A stretch of 64,000 nt of DNA from Acuticoccus kalidii (GTDB lineage Bacteria; Pseudomonadota; Alphaproteobacteria; Rhizobiales; Amorphaceae): positions 20,881 to 84,880 of the forward strand of contig NZ_JAKGCS010000012.1 of assembly GCF_021556395.1 (NCBI RefSeq), given 5' to 3'. A program made the translations under genes and the position numbers. Shown here in pieces: positions 41,224 through 49,921 of the stretch. A model generated the notes under the pieces. That model had not been told where the DNA came from, did no database searches, and was given only the letters and a program-made list of their open reading frames with translations. How positions within the stretch are numbered: position 1 is the first letter of the stretch; the number at the start of each line of letters is the position of its first letter.

Positions 41224-43902
41224 ATGGTCGCGGTTCTCGATGCAGCGCTCGCCCTCGCGGCGCGCGGCTGGCCGGTGTTCCCCTGCAATCCGGCGAACAA
41301 GCGGCCTTTGACGCGAAACGGCCTGAAGGACGCGACGACGGACGAGGGCCAGATTCGCGCGTGGTGGCAGAAATGGCCCGACGCACTGATCGGCTTGCCG
41401 ACGGGCGGCGCGCTCGGCGCCTTCGTCGTCGACCTCGATCCGCGGGATGTCGATTGCGAGACGCTCTGGCGCGAACTCGAGGCGCATCTCGGCGAAAGCC
41501 TCGGTGATCCGATCATCGCGATCACGCAATCCGGCGGCTGGCATGCGTATTTTGCGATGCCGGATGGTGAGAGCGTTCCCAACCGTCAGGGCGGGACGCG
41601 GGGCATGCTGCCTCATGTCGATGTGCGCGGCGATGGCGGATATGTCATCGCCCCGCCGTCGGTAATGCTGGGCGGGAACGTCTATCGCTGGAAGGGGCGT
41701 AATGACGGTGAGCGCGGGCTCACCGCGCCACCCGCGGCGCTGATCGATTACATTCTTCGGCGCGGGGCGTTCGAGCCGGAAAAAGGCGATCGCGCCGCGC
41801 CGGCCGTGTCGTCGGCCAAAGTCTCCGATCACGTTCGCCGCTATGCGCTCGCCGCGATGGATGCCGAGACGCGCGCCTGTGAGGCGGCGGTTGCGGGCAC
41901 GCGAAGCGACCAGCTCAACCGCTCGGCATTTGCGCTCGGCCAGCTCGTCGGCGCCGGCGCGCTCTCCGAATCGATGGTGCAGGCGGCGCTCGAAGACGTG
42001 GCGCGCGCCTGGCCGAGCTTCCGAAAGAGCTGCGGCACGATCCGCGGCGGGATCAAGGCCGGTCTCGCCCAGCCGCGCGATCTGAAAGAGGTCGAGGCGT
42101 CGGCCGAGCGGCGCGGCGGGCGTTCGTGGGATGCTTCGCGCGGCGACCGGGACAGCCGGGACATGACGGGACAGTCCCGTTCTGTCCCGCCAGATCATTC
42201 CCCCGCGCCCCCTCCGCAGGCAGGCGAGCCGAGGGGCGCACCCTCGCGCGGTGGCGACGGTAAGGGTGGTGGCGAGCTCGATCCCGAGACGCTGGCGACG
42301 TGCGCAGACTATGAACTGAGCGACACCGGGAACGCATATCGCCTCAAGGCGTGGTTCGGCGACGATCTCCTGCACGTCCACGGCCTCGGCTGGCATCGCT
42401 GGGACGGTAAGCGCTGGGAGTTCGAGGGCGGCGAATATGGCGCCGTCTCGCAGGCCCAAGAGGTCGCGAAGCGCGTTCACGAGGAAGCGGCGCTCTTGGC
42501 GCTCTCCGAGCGCGAGAAGGCGCAGGTCGAACACCTCGAGGCGGTGCTGCGCGGGGATGAAGTCGCGGCCCACGAGGACAACGTCGTCCCCCTGCGATCC
42601 GACCTCGAAATCGACCGGAAGCTCGCGGAAACGCGCCTCAGGGCGCTGAAAGAGGCGATCCCCAAGCGCCAGCGTGAGCGGTCCCGCCATGCGGTCCACA
42701 GCGGCAACGCATCGAGGATCCGGGGCACGTTGGAGATGGCCGAGCCGCTCTTCAACGTGCCGGTCGCCGCCGTCGATCGCGACAAGCTGGCGATCAACGT
42801 CCTCAACGGCACAATTCGGCTCATCGAGGCGCCCGATCCGGACTGCCCGGATCCCGACGTGGTGCGCATGATCCCCGCGGTGCGGCTCGACCCGCACCGG
42901 CCGGAGGATCGGATCACGAAGCTCATGGCGTGCGGCTATGATCCGGGGGCGACCGCGCCGCGCTGGCAGGCGTTCCTGGAGCGCTTCCTGCCCGATCCAG
43001 AGGTGCGGGAGTTCATCCAGACCTTCTATGGCTATGGGTTGATCGGGCTCACGTCCGCGCAGGTGTTCCTCTTCCATTACGGCTCCGGCGCGAACGGCAA
43101 GTCGACCTTTATGGAGGCGCTGCGGCGGCTCATGGGCGACTATGCGCGGGTGCTCCAGGCAGAGGCCGTGACGGGCGAGCACATGGCGCGATCCGGCGCA
43201 GCCTCGCCGGAGTTCGCGCGGCTCGGCGGGGCGCGGTTCGTCCAGGTGAGCGAGCTTCCGAAAGGGGCGCCTCTCAAAGAGGAGACCATCAAGCTCCTGA
43301 CGGGCGGCGAGCCGATGACGGTGCGCTACCTCATGAAAGATCCGTTCGAGCTCGTGCCCGAGTTCACGGCCTCTCTGACGGGCAACAGCAAGCCGACCGC
43401 CACCGGCTCCGACTATGCGGTGTTCCGGCGCCTGCGGCTGATCCATTGGGGTGTGCGCATCGAGGAGCACGAACGCCGACCCATGGCGGAGGTTCTGGCC
43501 GAGTTCGAGGCAGAGGCGGCGGGCATCCTCAACTGGCTGATCGAGGGGCTCCTGCGCTACCGAGCGATCGGGCTGCGCGCCCCCTCGGCCGTTGTCGATG
43601 CGACGGAGGATTATCGGTCTGACATGGACCCGGTGGGCGAGTTCATCCGCGAATGTGTGGAGCGGAGAGAGGGCGAGACCGTCGAGGCTCGGCCACTATA
43701 TCTTGCGTATGTATCGTGGTGCGAGGCCAACGCGATCCGGCCTTACTCGGAAAAGCGTTTCGCATCCGAAGCGTCTGCATCCGGTTTAATCCGGGATAGA
43801 TCGCGTATTCGCAAGTATATCAACATACGTTTGAAGGACGTCCCGCTTCGTCAGGAAGAAGACAATTTCGCCTCGGCATGGGGAGGCTCGCGTCGTGGGT
43901 GA
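41224..43902 (+). CDS. P4-type primase-helicase (prim-pol plus SF3 helicase)
   Basis: 892 residues. An N-terminal bifunctional primase/polymerase domain (about 1-180) has the acidic pair in VVDLDPRD and GGWHAYF. A linker follows, then the D5/DUF5906-type SF3 helicase with Walker A GSGANGKST near residue 620 and the C-terminal winged-helix part. It probably recognises the phage origin, unwinds it and primes synthesis, as phage P4 alpha does. Directly downstream lies an array of 9-bp repeats, a good candidate binding region. Confidence 0.9.
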   Translation: MVAVLDAALALAARGWPVFPCNPANKRPLTRNGLKDATTDEGQIRAWWQKWPDALIGLPTGGALGAFVVDLDPRDVDCETLWRELEAHLGESLGDPIIAITQSGGWHAYFAMPDGESVPNRQGGTRGMLPHVDVRGDGGYVIAPPSVMLGGNVYRWKGRNDGERGLTAPPAALIDYILRRGAFEPEKGDRAAPAVSSAKVSDHVRRYALAAMDAETRACEAAVAGTRSDQLNRSAFALGQLVGAGALSESMVQAALEDVARAWPSFRKSCGTIRGGIKAGLAQPRDLKEVEASAERRGGRSWDASRGDRDSRDMTGQSRSVPPDHSPAPPPQAGEPRGAPSRGGDGKGGGELDPETLATCADYELSDTGNAYRLKAWFGDDLLHVHGLGWHRWDGKRWEFEGGEYGAVSQAQEVAKRVHEEAALLALSEREKAQVEHLEAVLRGDEVAAHEDNVVPLRSDLEIDRKLAETRLRALKEAIPKRQRERSRHAVHSGNASRIRGTLEMAEPLFNVPVAAVDRDKLAINVLNGTIRLIEAPDPDCPDPDVVRMIPAVRLDPHRPEDRITKLMACGYDPGATAPRWQAFLERFLPDPEVREFIQTFYGYGLIGLTSAQVFLFHYGSGANGKSTFMEALRRLMGDYARVLQAEAVTGEHMARSGAASPEFARLGGARFVQVSELPKGAPLKEETIKLLTGGEPMTVRYLMKDPFELVPEFTASLTGNSKPTATGSDYAVFRRLRLIHWGVRIEEHERRPMAEVLAEFEAEAAGILNWLIEGLLRYRAIGLRAPSAVVDATEDYRSDMDPVGEFIRECVERREGETVEARPLYLAYVSWCEANAIRPYSEKRFASEASASGLIRDRSRIRKYINIRLKDVPLRQEEDNFASAWGGSRRG

Positions 43903-43938
43903 CACAAGATATAGTGGTCGTGTCGGCGTGGGGCACCA

Positions 43939-44231
43939 TGCGAGGGTTGCGAGGGTTGCGCGAGCATCGAAACGAACCCTCGCAGGACAATTTCCGTTTA
44001 AAATCAATGCCCTGCGGTTGGCTTGCGAGGGTGCGAGGGTCTTCGCGCGCGCGTACGTGTGGGGGGAGGGGGGCGCTGCCCCTTTGGCACCTTCAGCCAA
44101 AACTCTTCTCACACGTACACACGAGATAACCCTCGCAACCCTCGCAGAGGCTTTGCAAGCTATTGAAAACACTGACGAAATTCACTGCGAGGGTTTGATT
44201 GCAACCCTCGCAAACCCTCGCAACCCTCGCA
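43939..44231. repeat. Array of eleven 9-bp repeats, probable phage replication origin
   Basis: TGCGAGGGT occurs exactly at 43939, 43948, 44024, 44032 and 44186; its complement ACCCTCGCA at 43976, 44129, 44138, 44204, 44214 and 44223. Several copies are back to back. Between the clusters lie 9-bp arms GTACGTGTG (44053-44061) and CACACGTAC (44110-44118) enclosing a GGGGC/GCCCC hairpin. No convincing gene fills 43903-44325. Position right after a P4-type primase parallels the iterons of P4 ori/crr. Confidence 0.7.
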
Positions 44232-44325
44232 AACGCCAGGAAATCCGCGGCGTTTCGATTTGCGGCCTGTCAGGCAGGGTTGCGGGGCGTGTCGAGACCG
44301 GTGGCGTGTTGGGAGTACGGTGATC

Positions 44326-44946
44326 ATGGGCAAGGCGACGGGGCGGACGAAGGCGGCGAAGCGACCGGCACGGCCGGCGACGGCTGCGGAGGCGCGGGAG
44401 CGGACGGCGGCGATCGTCGAAAGCCCGTACGGCAACGGCGTCGACCGGGTGAGCGTGGTCGATCCGATCGTGTGCATGGTCCGGCAGGGCCGGCTCGACG
44501 TACGCCAGCAGTCGGCGGCGCATCGCTACCGCAAGGCGTTCGATCGGGTTTACGGGGCGCAGGCCTGCATCCTCGGCAAGGATGGGACCACGAGCCGGGG
44601 CATCGCCGGCGGTGCGTCGCAGGGGCTGCTCGAGGCGGCGGGGGAGCTTCGCGAGGCCGACCGCATCCTCGGCTGGACGGCGAGCACGGTCCGGGCCGTC
44701 GTCGGCTATGGCCGGTCGCTGGACGAGCTGGCCGCCGAGCTCGAAGGCGAGGCGAGCCGCACGGCCAAAGCGAGCATCTCGGCGGTGCTGCGTCAGTCGC
44801 TGACAGCGTTGGCCGAGGTCTGGTTTCCGGAGACGGCACGGATGGGCGTCACGTCCACGGAGATGCGCGCCGCGTCGATGGGCGAGGCAGGGGTGCGCGA
44901 GGTCGGCAAGGCCGTCCACTGCACCGCCAGGCGCGTCTACGGGTGA
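44326..44946 (+). CDS. DUF6456-like protein, candidate late-gene activator
   Basis: 206 residues. After a basic Ala-rich N-terminus (1-25), the stretch VDPIVCMVRQGRLDVRQQSA, the helix pair LLEAAGELREADRILGW.. and SISAVLRQSLTALAEVW follow the layout I know for DUF6456, the domain I recall in the GTA activator GafA. ATG 44326 has GGGAG about 10 nt upstream. It occupies the place of lambda Q: last early gene, just before a promoter-terminator pair and the late genes. An activator or antiterminator role is inferred; no HTH is seen. Confidence 0.6.
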   Translation: MGKATGRTKAAKRPARPATAAEARERTAAIVESPYGNGVDRVSVVDPIVCMVRQGRLDVRQQSAAHRYRKAFDRVYGAQACILGKDGTTSRGIAGGASQGLLEAAGELREADRILGWTASTVRAVVGYGRSLDELAAELEGEASRTAKASISAVLRQSLTALAEVWFPETARMGVTSTEMRAASMGEAGVREVGKAVHCTARRVYG

Positions 44947-44963
44947 TCACGCAAATGGGGGCG

Positions 44964-44992
44964 TTGACAGGGTGCACCCTCAAGGGCATGGT
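44964..44992 (+). promoter_or_regulatory. Candidate late promoter with palindromic operator
   Basis: TTGACA (44964-44969) is a perfect -35 element; 17 nt later CATGGT (44987-44992) is a weak -10. The spacer contains the perfect palindrome GGGTGCACCC (44970-44979). A weak -10 plus an internal palindrome is what an activator-dependent promoter would show. Confidence 0.5.
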
Positions 44993-45022
44993 TCAGGCAA
45001 TCTCACAGAGCTGTGTGAGGCG

Positions 45023-45056
45023 AACCGCGCCGGCATCCGCCGCAGCGCGGTTTTTT
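45023..45056 (+). terminator. Strong Rho-independent terminator ahead of HNH and late genes
   Basis: AACCGCGC (45023-45030) pairs with GCGCGGTT (45045-45052), with an inner CGGC/GCCG extension, followed by TTTTTT (45051-45056). It lies about 60 bp after the candidate late promoter, so un-activated transcripts would be short leader RNAs. Confidence 0.85.
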
Positions 45057-45070
45057 ATTTCGGTGCCCCG

Positions 45071-45430
45071 ATGACGGACCGCACCGCCAAACACCGCCGC
45101 GACCGAACCCACGACGCGCACCGCCGCGAGGCAAAGCCCTGGCGGCGCTGGTACAAGCGCGCCGCCTGGCTCCGCCTTCGCGCGCTGCAGCTTTCCGAAG
45201 TTCCGCTGTGCGAGCGTCATGCGGCGGCGGGCGACGTCGTCCTCGCCACCGTCGTGAACCATCGCGTCCCGCACCGCGGGGACTGGGCGCTGTTCACGGA
45301 CCGGGCAAACCACGAATCGCTCTGCGAGAGTTGCCACAACGCCGTCGCCCAGGCCGAAGAGGCGCGCGGCTACTCGGTCGCCGTCGACGCGACGGGATGG
45401 CCGATCGACCCCCGACACCCGGCGAACTGA
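45071..45430 (+). CDS. HNH endonuclease
   Basis: 119 residues. The HNH core runs from PLCERHAAAG through VNHRVPHRGD to SLCESCHN, with four zinc-binding Cys (C51-type pair and CESC pair) and catalytic His residues. HNH proteins next to terminase genes assist DNA packaging in many HK97-like phages. No clear ribosome site precedes ATG 45071. Bounded by terminators on both sides. Confidence 0.85.
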   Translation: MTDRTAKHRRDRTHDAHRREAKPWRRWYKRAAWLRLRALQLSEVPLCERHAAAGDVVLATVVNHRVPHRGDWALFTDRANHESLCESCHNAVAQAEEARGYSVAVDATGWPIDPRHPAN

Positions 45431-45459
45431 CCGGCCGGGGGGAGGGTCAAAGTTCAGCG

Positions 45460-45494
45460 CCCCCGCGGCCCGGACCGGCGGGGGTACCTTTTTT
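45460..45494 (+). terminator. Terminator between HNH and terminase
   Basis: CCCCCGC (45460-45466) pairs with GCGGGGG (45478-45484) around an 11-nt loop; TACC then six T (45489-45494) follow. The second terminator standing between the candidate late promoter and terS. Confidence 0.7.
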
Positions 45495-45542
45495 CTGAGA
45501 GAACCGGAATTGGAGGCAAAAAGCCCACGGGCTTGGACACCT

Positions 45543-46025
45543 ATGCGCGGACGCAAACCATCGGCTCAGAACGTGGTCCCGCTGACCACGGATGCGGAAG
45601 GCGCTGCGGATCGCGAGGCGCGGTTTGCCGAACGCGCGAGGGCGCGGGCGGACGAGCTCCGGCCCGACGATCTCGACGCCGAGGCCCAAATGGTGTGGGA
45701 CCGGATGGCGCCGCGGGTGACGCATCCGACGATCGACCGGCTCCACCCCCAGCACGCCGAGGCGTTCGCGATGATGTGCCAGGCGCGCGCCCGGCATCTC
45801 CGCTTCCAGGCCGATCTCGCGGAGAACGGCTGGTTCTATGAGAGCCGCACGCGCAACGGCGTCCAGTACAAGGCCCGCCCCGAGGTCGCGCAGATGAACG
45901 AGGCGTTTCGCCAGTTCCTCACCCTCGCGCGCGATTTCGGGCTGACGCCGATGAGCGAGCGGGCGGTGCGCGAGGCCTATGGCCAGGGCAACCTCTTCGA
46001 CGACGACGTGGTCGAGTTCGCCTGA
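45543..46025 (+). CDS. Terminase small subunit, P27 family
   Basis: 160 residues. The start MRGRKPSAQNVV is the typical P27-family opening, which decides for ATG 45543 over an in-frame TTG at 45510. It recognises phage DNA and recruits TerL. Helical middle and a C-terminal acidic patch (LFDDDVVEFA). The stop overlaps the terL start (TGATG). Confidence 0.88.
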   Translation: MRGRKPSAQNVVPLTTDAEGAADREARFAERARARADELRPDDLDAEAQMVWDRMAPRVTHPTIDRLHPQHAEAFAMMCQARARHLRFQADLAENGWFYESRTRNGVQYKARPEVAQMNEAFRQFLTLARDFGLTPMSERAVREAYGQGNLFDDDVVEFA

Positions 46026-47821
46026 TGCGGACGGATCCGGCGGTCGACCCGGCGACGGCGTGGGCGGAGGACGTCGAGGCGGGCCGGGTGTTGGCAGGCC
46101 CGCACATTCGGGCAGCGGCGCGCCGACACCTCGTCGACCTCGCGGACGGGGGGAAGCGGGGGCTTCATTGGGACCGGGCGGCGGCGCAGCGCGCGCTCGA
46201 CTTCTTCCCGAAGGTGCTGCGGCTCAATGGCGGGCAGTTCGACGGGCGCGCGTTCACCCTCGATCCGAGCCAAGTCTTTCGCGTCGGCTCGCTCTTCGGC
46301 TGGCGCAATGCGGACGGGCTGCGTCGCTTTCGCCGGTTCTATGACGAGGAGGGGAAGGGGAACGGCAAGTCGCCGCTTCTCGCCGGCATCGGGCTTTATG
46401 GGCTGTGCGTCGATCCGGAGCCGGCGGCGGAGGTCTATGCGGGCGCCTCGAGCCGCGACCAGGCGATGGTCCTCTTTCGCGACGCGGTCGCGATGGTGAA
46501 CCAGTCGCCGGCGCTCGCCCGCAAGGTGAAGACGCTCGGCGTCGACCCGGTCTGGGAGCTGATCTATCGCGGCAAGCGCGGCGATCGTCGCTTCTTCAAG
46601 CCGATCTCGGCGGACCGCCGCAAGTCCGGCCCGCGGCCGCACTTCGCGCTCCTCGACGAGGTGCACGAGCATCGCGATCGCTCGATGGTCGACATGATGG
46701 AGGCGGGCTTCAAGTTCCGCCGCGAGCCGCTCCTCGCGATGGCGACGAACGCCGGCAACGATGTGGGCTCGATCTGCCACGAGGAGCACACCCACGCGAT
46801 CAACGTCGCGACGGAGGGCGCGGCCGGCAACGTCGTCGACGATCGGACGTTCGCCTTCGTCTGCTCGCTCGACGAAGACGACGAATGGGAGAGCGATCCC
46901 GTTTGCTGGGGGAAGGCGAACCCGCTCCTCGGCGTGACGATCACGCGCGAATGGCTCGCCGGCCAGGTGAACCTCGCGCGGATGATGCCGGGCAAGCGCA
47001 ACGACGTCGCCCGGCTGCACTTTTGCGAGTGGACGTACGCCATGAAGGCGGCGATCTCGCGCGAGGCGTGGATGCGGTGCGTTGGGGACGTCGATCCCGA
47101 CGCGCTGACGGAAGCGGGCTATCCGTGCTTCGGCGGGCTCGACCTCTCGCGGGTGCGGGATTTCACGGCGTTCACGCTGGTGTGGGTGCTCGACCAGACG
47201 CCGGACCATTATCGGTTCGCGAGCGCAACGTGGTTCTGGACGCCGCGCGACACGCTCGCGGAACGCTCCAAGACCGATGGCCCGCCCTATGAGGCGTGGG
47301 TGCGGGAAGGGGCGATCGAGGCCGTCGCCGGCAACCGCATCTCGTACCGCTGGGCGGCCGAGGCGCTCGCCGAGCTCAACGCCCGCTATCACCCGCAAGA
47401 GATCGGGTGCGACCAGTACGGGCTCGACAATCTGCGCGACCATCTCGCCGACATCGGCGCGGACCTGCCGATGACGATCCACCCGCAGGGCTTTCAAAAG
47501 CACGTCCTGCACAAGAGCGATCCGCAATCGAGCGACGACGCGGGCGAGATCTATCTCTGGATGCCGGACAGCATCAACAAGTTCGAAGCGGCGATCTACG
47601 ACCAGCGGATCACGGTCCAGAAGAACCCGATGATGAACCATTGCGCGGCCTCGACGGTCTACGCGGAAAACCGCACGGGCCACCGCATGTTCGACAAGGC
47701 GAAGGCGGTCGGGCGCATCGACGGGATGGTCTCGGCGGCGATGGCGATCGGCATCGCGAGCTGCCGGGACGAGGTGCAACAGCCGTCGGTCTATGAAGAA
47801 CGCGGGGTCCTGGTTTTATGA
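46025..47821 (+). CDS. Terminase large subunit
   Basis: 598-residue packaging ATPase-nuclease of the Terminase_1 type. Walker A GKGNGKS (110-116), Walker B with DE at 211-212 (FALLDEVHEH) and an RNase H-like nuclease starting near GGLDLSRVRDF with later acidic residues in GCDQYGLDN. The start overlaps terS; the stop overlaps the portal start. Confidence 0.93.
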   Translation: MRTDPAVDPATAWAEDVEAGRVLAGPHIRAAARRHLVDLADGGKRGLHWDRAAAQRALDFFPKVLRLNGGQFDGRAFTLDPSQVFRVGSLFGWRNADGLRRFRRFYDEEGKGNGKSPLLAGIGLYGLCVDPEPAAEVYAGASSRDQAMVLFRDAVAMVNQSPALARKVKTLGVDPVWELIYRGKRGDRRFFKPISADRRKSGPRPHFALLDEVHEHRDRSMVDMMEAGFKFRREPLLAMATNAGNDVGSICHEEHTHAINVATEGAAGNVVDDRTFAFVCSLDEDDEWESDPVCWGKANPLLGVTITREWLAGQVNLARMMPGKRNDVARLHFCEWTYAMKAAISREAWMRCVGDVDPDALTEAGYPCFGGLDLSRVRDFTAFTLVWVLDQTPDHYRFASATWFWTPRDTLAERSKTDGPPYEAWVREGAIEAVAGNRISYRWAAEALAELNARYHPQEIGCDQYGLDNLRDHLADIGADLPMTIHPQGFQKHVLHKSDPQSSDDAGEIYLWMPDSINKFEAAIYDQRITVQKNPMMNHCAASTVYAENRTGHRMFDKAKAVGRIDGMVSAAMAIGIASCRDEVQQPSVYEERGVLVL

Positions 47822-49104
47822 AGGGGATTGTCGAGGCCGTCCGACGGTTCGCGAGCGCCGCGGGTCCGCATCAGTCCGGCACCGTGCGGGCATCCGGCGA
47901 TGTCGCCACCTTCGACGGGCTCAACGATCCTTATCTTGCGCAGTTCATGCGCGAGGGCAGCCGGACGCAGAGCGGCGCATCCGTGACGGTCGAGACGGCG
48001 ATGAAGAACACGGCCGTCTGGCGGTGCGTGAACCTCATCAGCGCGACGATCGGCATGCTGCCGCTCCACCTTTTCAGGAAGGATGCCTCGAAGGCGCCGG
48101 CCGTCGACCATCCGCTCTTTGCGGTGCTGTATCGGCAAGCGAATGGATGGCAGTCGGCCTTCGACTTTCGCTCGTTGATGCAGACGAGGGCACTCGTCCA
48201 TGGCAACGCCTATGCCCTTGTCGTGCGGCGCGGGCAGGAGGTGAGGCGCCTCGTTCCGCTCGATCCGCTGCGGGTGCGCATCGAGCAAGATGCGAGCTGG
48301 AACGTGACCTATCGCTGGTCGCGTGAGAACGGCGGCGAGACCGTCCTGCCGGCGACGGACGTCCTTCACCTGCGCGGTCCCTCGCTCGATGGTCTTTGCG
48401 GTTTGTCGACGGTGAAGCAGGCGGCCGAGGCGATCGGCCTGTCGCTCCAGGCGGAGAATGCCGCGGCGCGGATGTTCTCCAAGGGCATGATGGTGGGCGG
48501 CGCGCTCACCTTGCCCGAAGGCCGGACGTTGAGCCCCGAAGCGCTCGCCCGGCTGAAGGCCAGCATCGAAGAGCGCTATTCGAGCGCGGAGAACGCCGGC
48601 AAATGGCTCCTCCTCGAGGAGGGGATGGACGCCAAGACGCTGACGCCGAGCGCGAAGGACAATCAGCATCTCGAAACGCGGCGCTACCAGATCGAGGAGA
48701 TTGCCCGCGCCTTCGGCGTGCCGCGGCCGTATCTGATGGTCGATGACACGTCGTGGGGGACGGGCATCGAGGTGCTCGGCCAGGCGTTCGTGCGCAACTG
48801 CCTGAACCCGTGGTTTGCGGCATGGGAACAGGCGATCTCGCTCCGGCTCCTCACCCCGGCCGAGCAAGATCTTTATTACGCGAAGTTCAACGCCGACGCG
48901 CTGGAGCGCGGCAATCTCAAGGATCAAGGCGAGTTCTTCGCCAAGGCGCTCGGCTCCGGCGGGCATGCCCCCTGGATGCACCAGGACGAGGTGCGCGAGC
49001 TGATGGAGCTCGGCCCGCGCGACGACCTGCCGGCGGCGCCCGGCGCCACTCCGCCCCCAACCAGCGAGGACGATGATGACGGTACGTCAGACGCCGGCAA
49101 TTGA
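47818..49104 (+). CDS. HK97-type portal protein
   Basis: 428 residues forming the dodecameric DNA entry ring. TAVWRCVNLISATIGMLPLH, the VHGNAYALVVR strand and VPRPYLMVDDTSWGTGIEV are typical for the HK97 portal family. The C-terminal tail is acidic. ATG 47818 overlaps terL by 4 bp; the 3' end overlaps the protease gene by 32 bp. Confidence 0.93.
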   Translation: MKGIVEAVRRFASAAGPHQSGTVRASGDVATFDGLNDPYLAQFMREGSRTQSGASVTVETAMKNTAVWRCVNLISATIGMLPLHLFRKDASKAPAVDHPLFAVLYRQANGWQSAFDFRSLMQTRALVHGNAYALVVRRGQEVRRLVPLDPLRVRIEQDASWNVTYRWSRENGGETVLPATDVLHLRGPSLDGLCGLSTVKQAAEAIGLSLQAENAAARMFSKGMMVGGALTLPEGRTLSPEALARLKASIEERYSSAENAGKWLLLEEGMDAKTLTPSAKDNQHLETRRYQIEEIARAFGVPRPYLMVDDTSWGTGIEVLGQAFVRNCLNPWFAAWEQAISLRLLTPAEQDLYYAKFNADALERGNLKDQGEFFAKALGSGGHAPWMHQDEVRELMELGPRDDLPAAPGATPPPTSEDDDDGTSDAGN

Positions 49105-49915
49105 GGTCGCGCGGCCTGCGAGCGTGCAGGCGTTCGATCCGCTCTCGCGCCCCCAGGTCGCGGAACGCTGGCAATCGAACGTGCGCGCCGCCGACGCCGA
49201 CAACAACGTCATCAGCATCCTCGACATGATCGGCGAGGATTATTGGAGCGGCGGCGGCGTGACGGCGAAGCGGGTGGGCGCGGCGCTGCGGCAGATCAAG
49301 GCCGAGACGCTGACCGTCGACATCAACTCGCCCGGCGGCGACTTCTTCGAGGGCGTCGCGATCTACAACATGCTGCGCCAGGATAGCCGGCCGGTGCAGG
49401 TGCGCGTCCTGGGGCTCGCGGCGTCGGCGGCATCGGTGATCGCGATGGCGGGCGACGCGCTCGAGATCGGCCGCGCCGGGTTCCTGATGGTCCACAATGC
49501 CTGGGTGGCGGCGATCGGCAACCGGCACGATCTGCGCTCGGCGGCCGAGACGATCGAGCCGTTCGACGACGCGATGGCGGCGGTGTACGCCGCGAAGGCG
49601 GGCGTCGATCGGTCCGAGGCGTCCGGCTGGATGGACGCCGAGACCTGGTTCAACGGCGAGAAGGCGGTCGAGATCGGTCTCGCCGACGCGCTGCTCGAGG
49701 CTGATCTCGAAACGAAGGACGAGGGCGGCTCGGCGAGCGCGATGAAGCGCGTCAGCCAGGCTCTCGCGAGACAAGGCTTTCCTCGTGCGGAACGCGAAAG
49801 GCTTCTGCGCGAGATCCATGGCGGTGAGCGCAAGGCCGCCGCCGACGTCGTGCGCAACGCCGACGCATCGTGGATCGCCGACGCGCGATCTCTACTCGAC
49901 ACACTCAAAGGGTAA
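49073..49915 (+). CDS. ClpP-like prohead protease
   Basis: 280 residues. The S14 fold shows nucleophile S118 in LAASAASVIAMAGD and catalytic H141 in FLMVHNAW; NSPGGDFFEG is the oxyanion-side loop. The C-terminal 70 residues are charged helix, likely a scaffold-like segment. It cleaves the capsid N-terminal delta domain during head maturation. The start has GAGGACG directly upstream, inside the portal 3' end. Confidence 0.9.
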   Translation: MMTVRQTPAIEVARPASVQAFDPLSRPQVAERWQSNVRAADADNNVISILDMIGEDYWSGGGVTAKRVGAALRQIKAETLTVDINSPGGDFFEGVAIYNMLRQDSRPVQVRVLGLAASAASVIAMAGDALEIGRAGFLMVHNAWVAAIGNRHDLRSAAETIEPFDDAMAAVYAAKAGVDRSEASGWMDAETWFNGEKAVEIGLADALLEADLETKDEGGSASAMKRVSQALARQGFPRAERERLLREIHGGERKAAADVVRNADASWIADARSLLDTLKG

Positions 49916-49921
49916 TCCATC

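Noticed and set aside
41122..43470. Long minus-strand open frame opposite the primase
   Set aside because: The plus strand encodes a clear primase-helicase with Walker A; the antisense product has no recognisable motif and biased composition.
43939..44231. CRISPR array
   Set aside because: The 9-bp units are too short, occur in both orientations and have no uniform spacers or cas genes.
43895..44323. Plus-strand frame of 142 codons across the 9-bp repeats
   Set aside because: Its repetitive Ala-Arg-Val and Ala-Thr-Leu patterns come from the repeats themselves; a non-coding origin fits better.
45071..45430. HNH gene as part of a homing intron or intein
   Set aside because: It is a free-standing gene in the usual place before terS, and neither neighbour is split.
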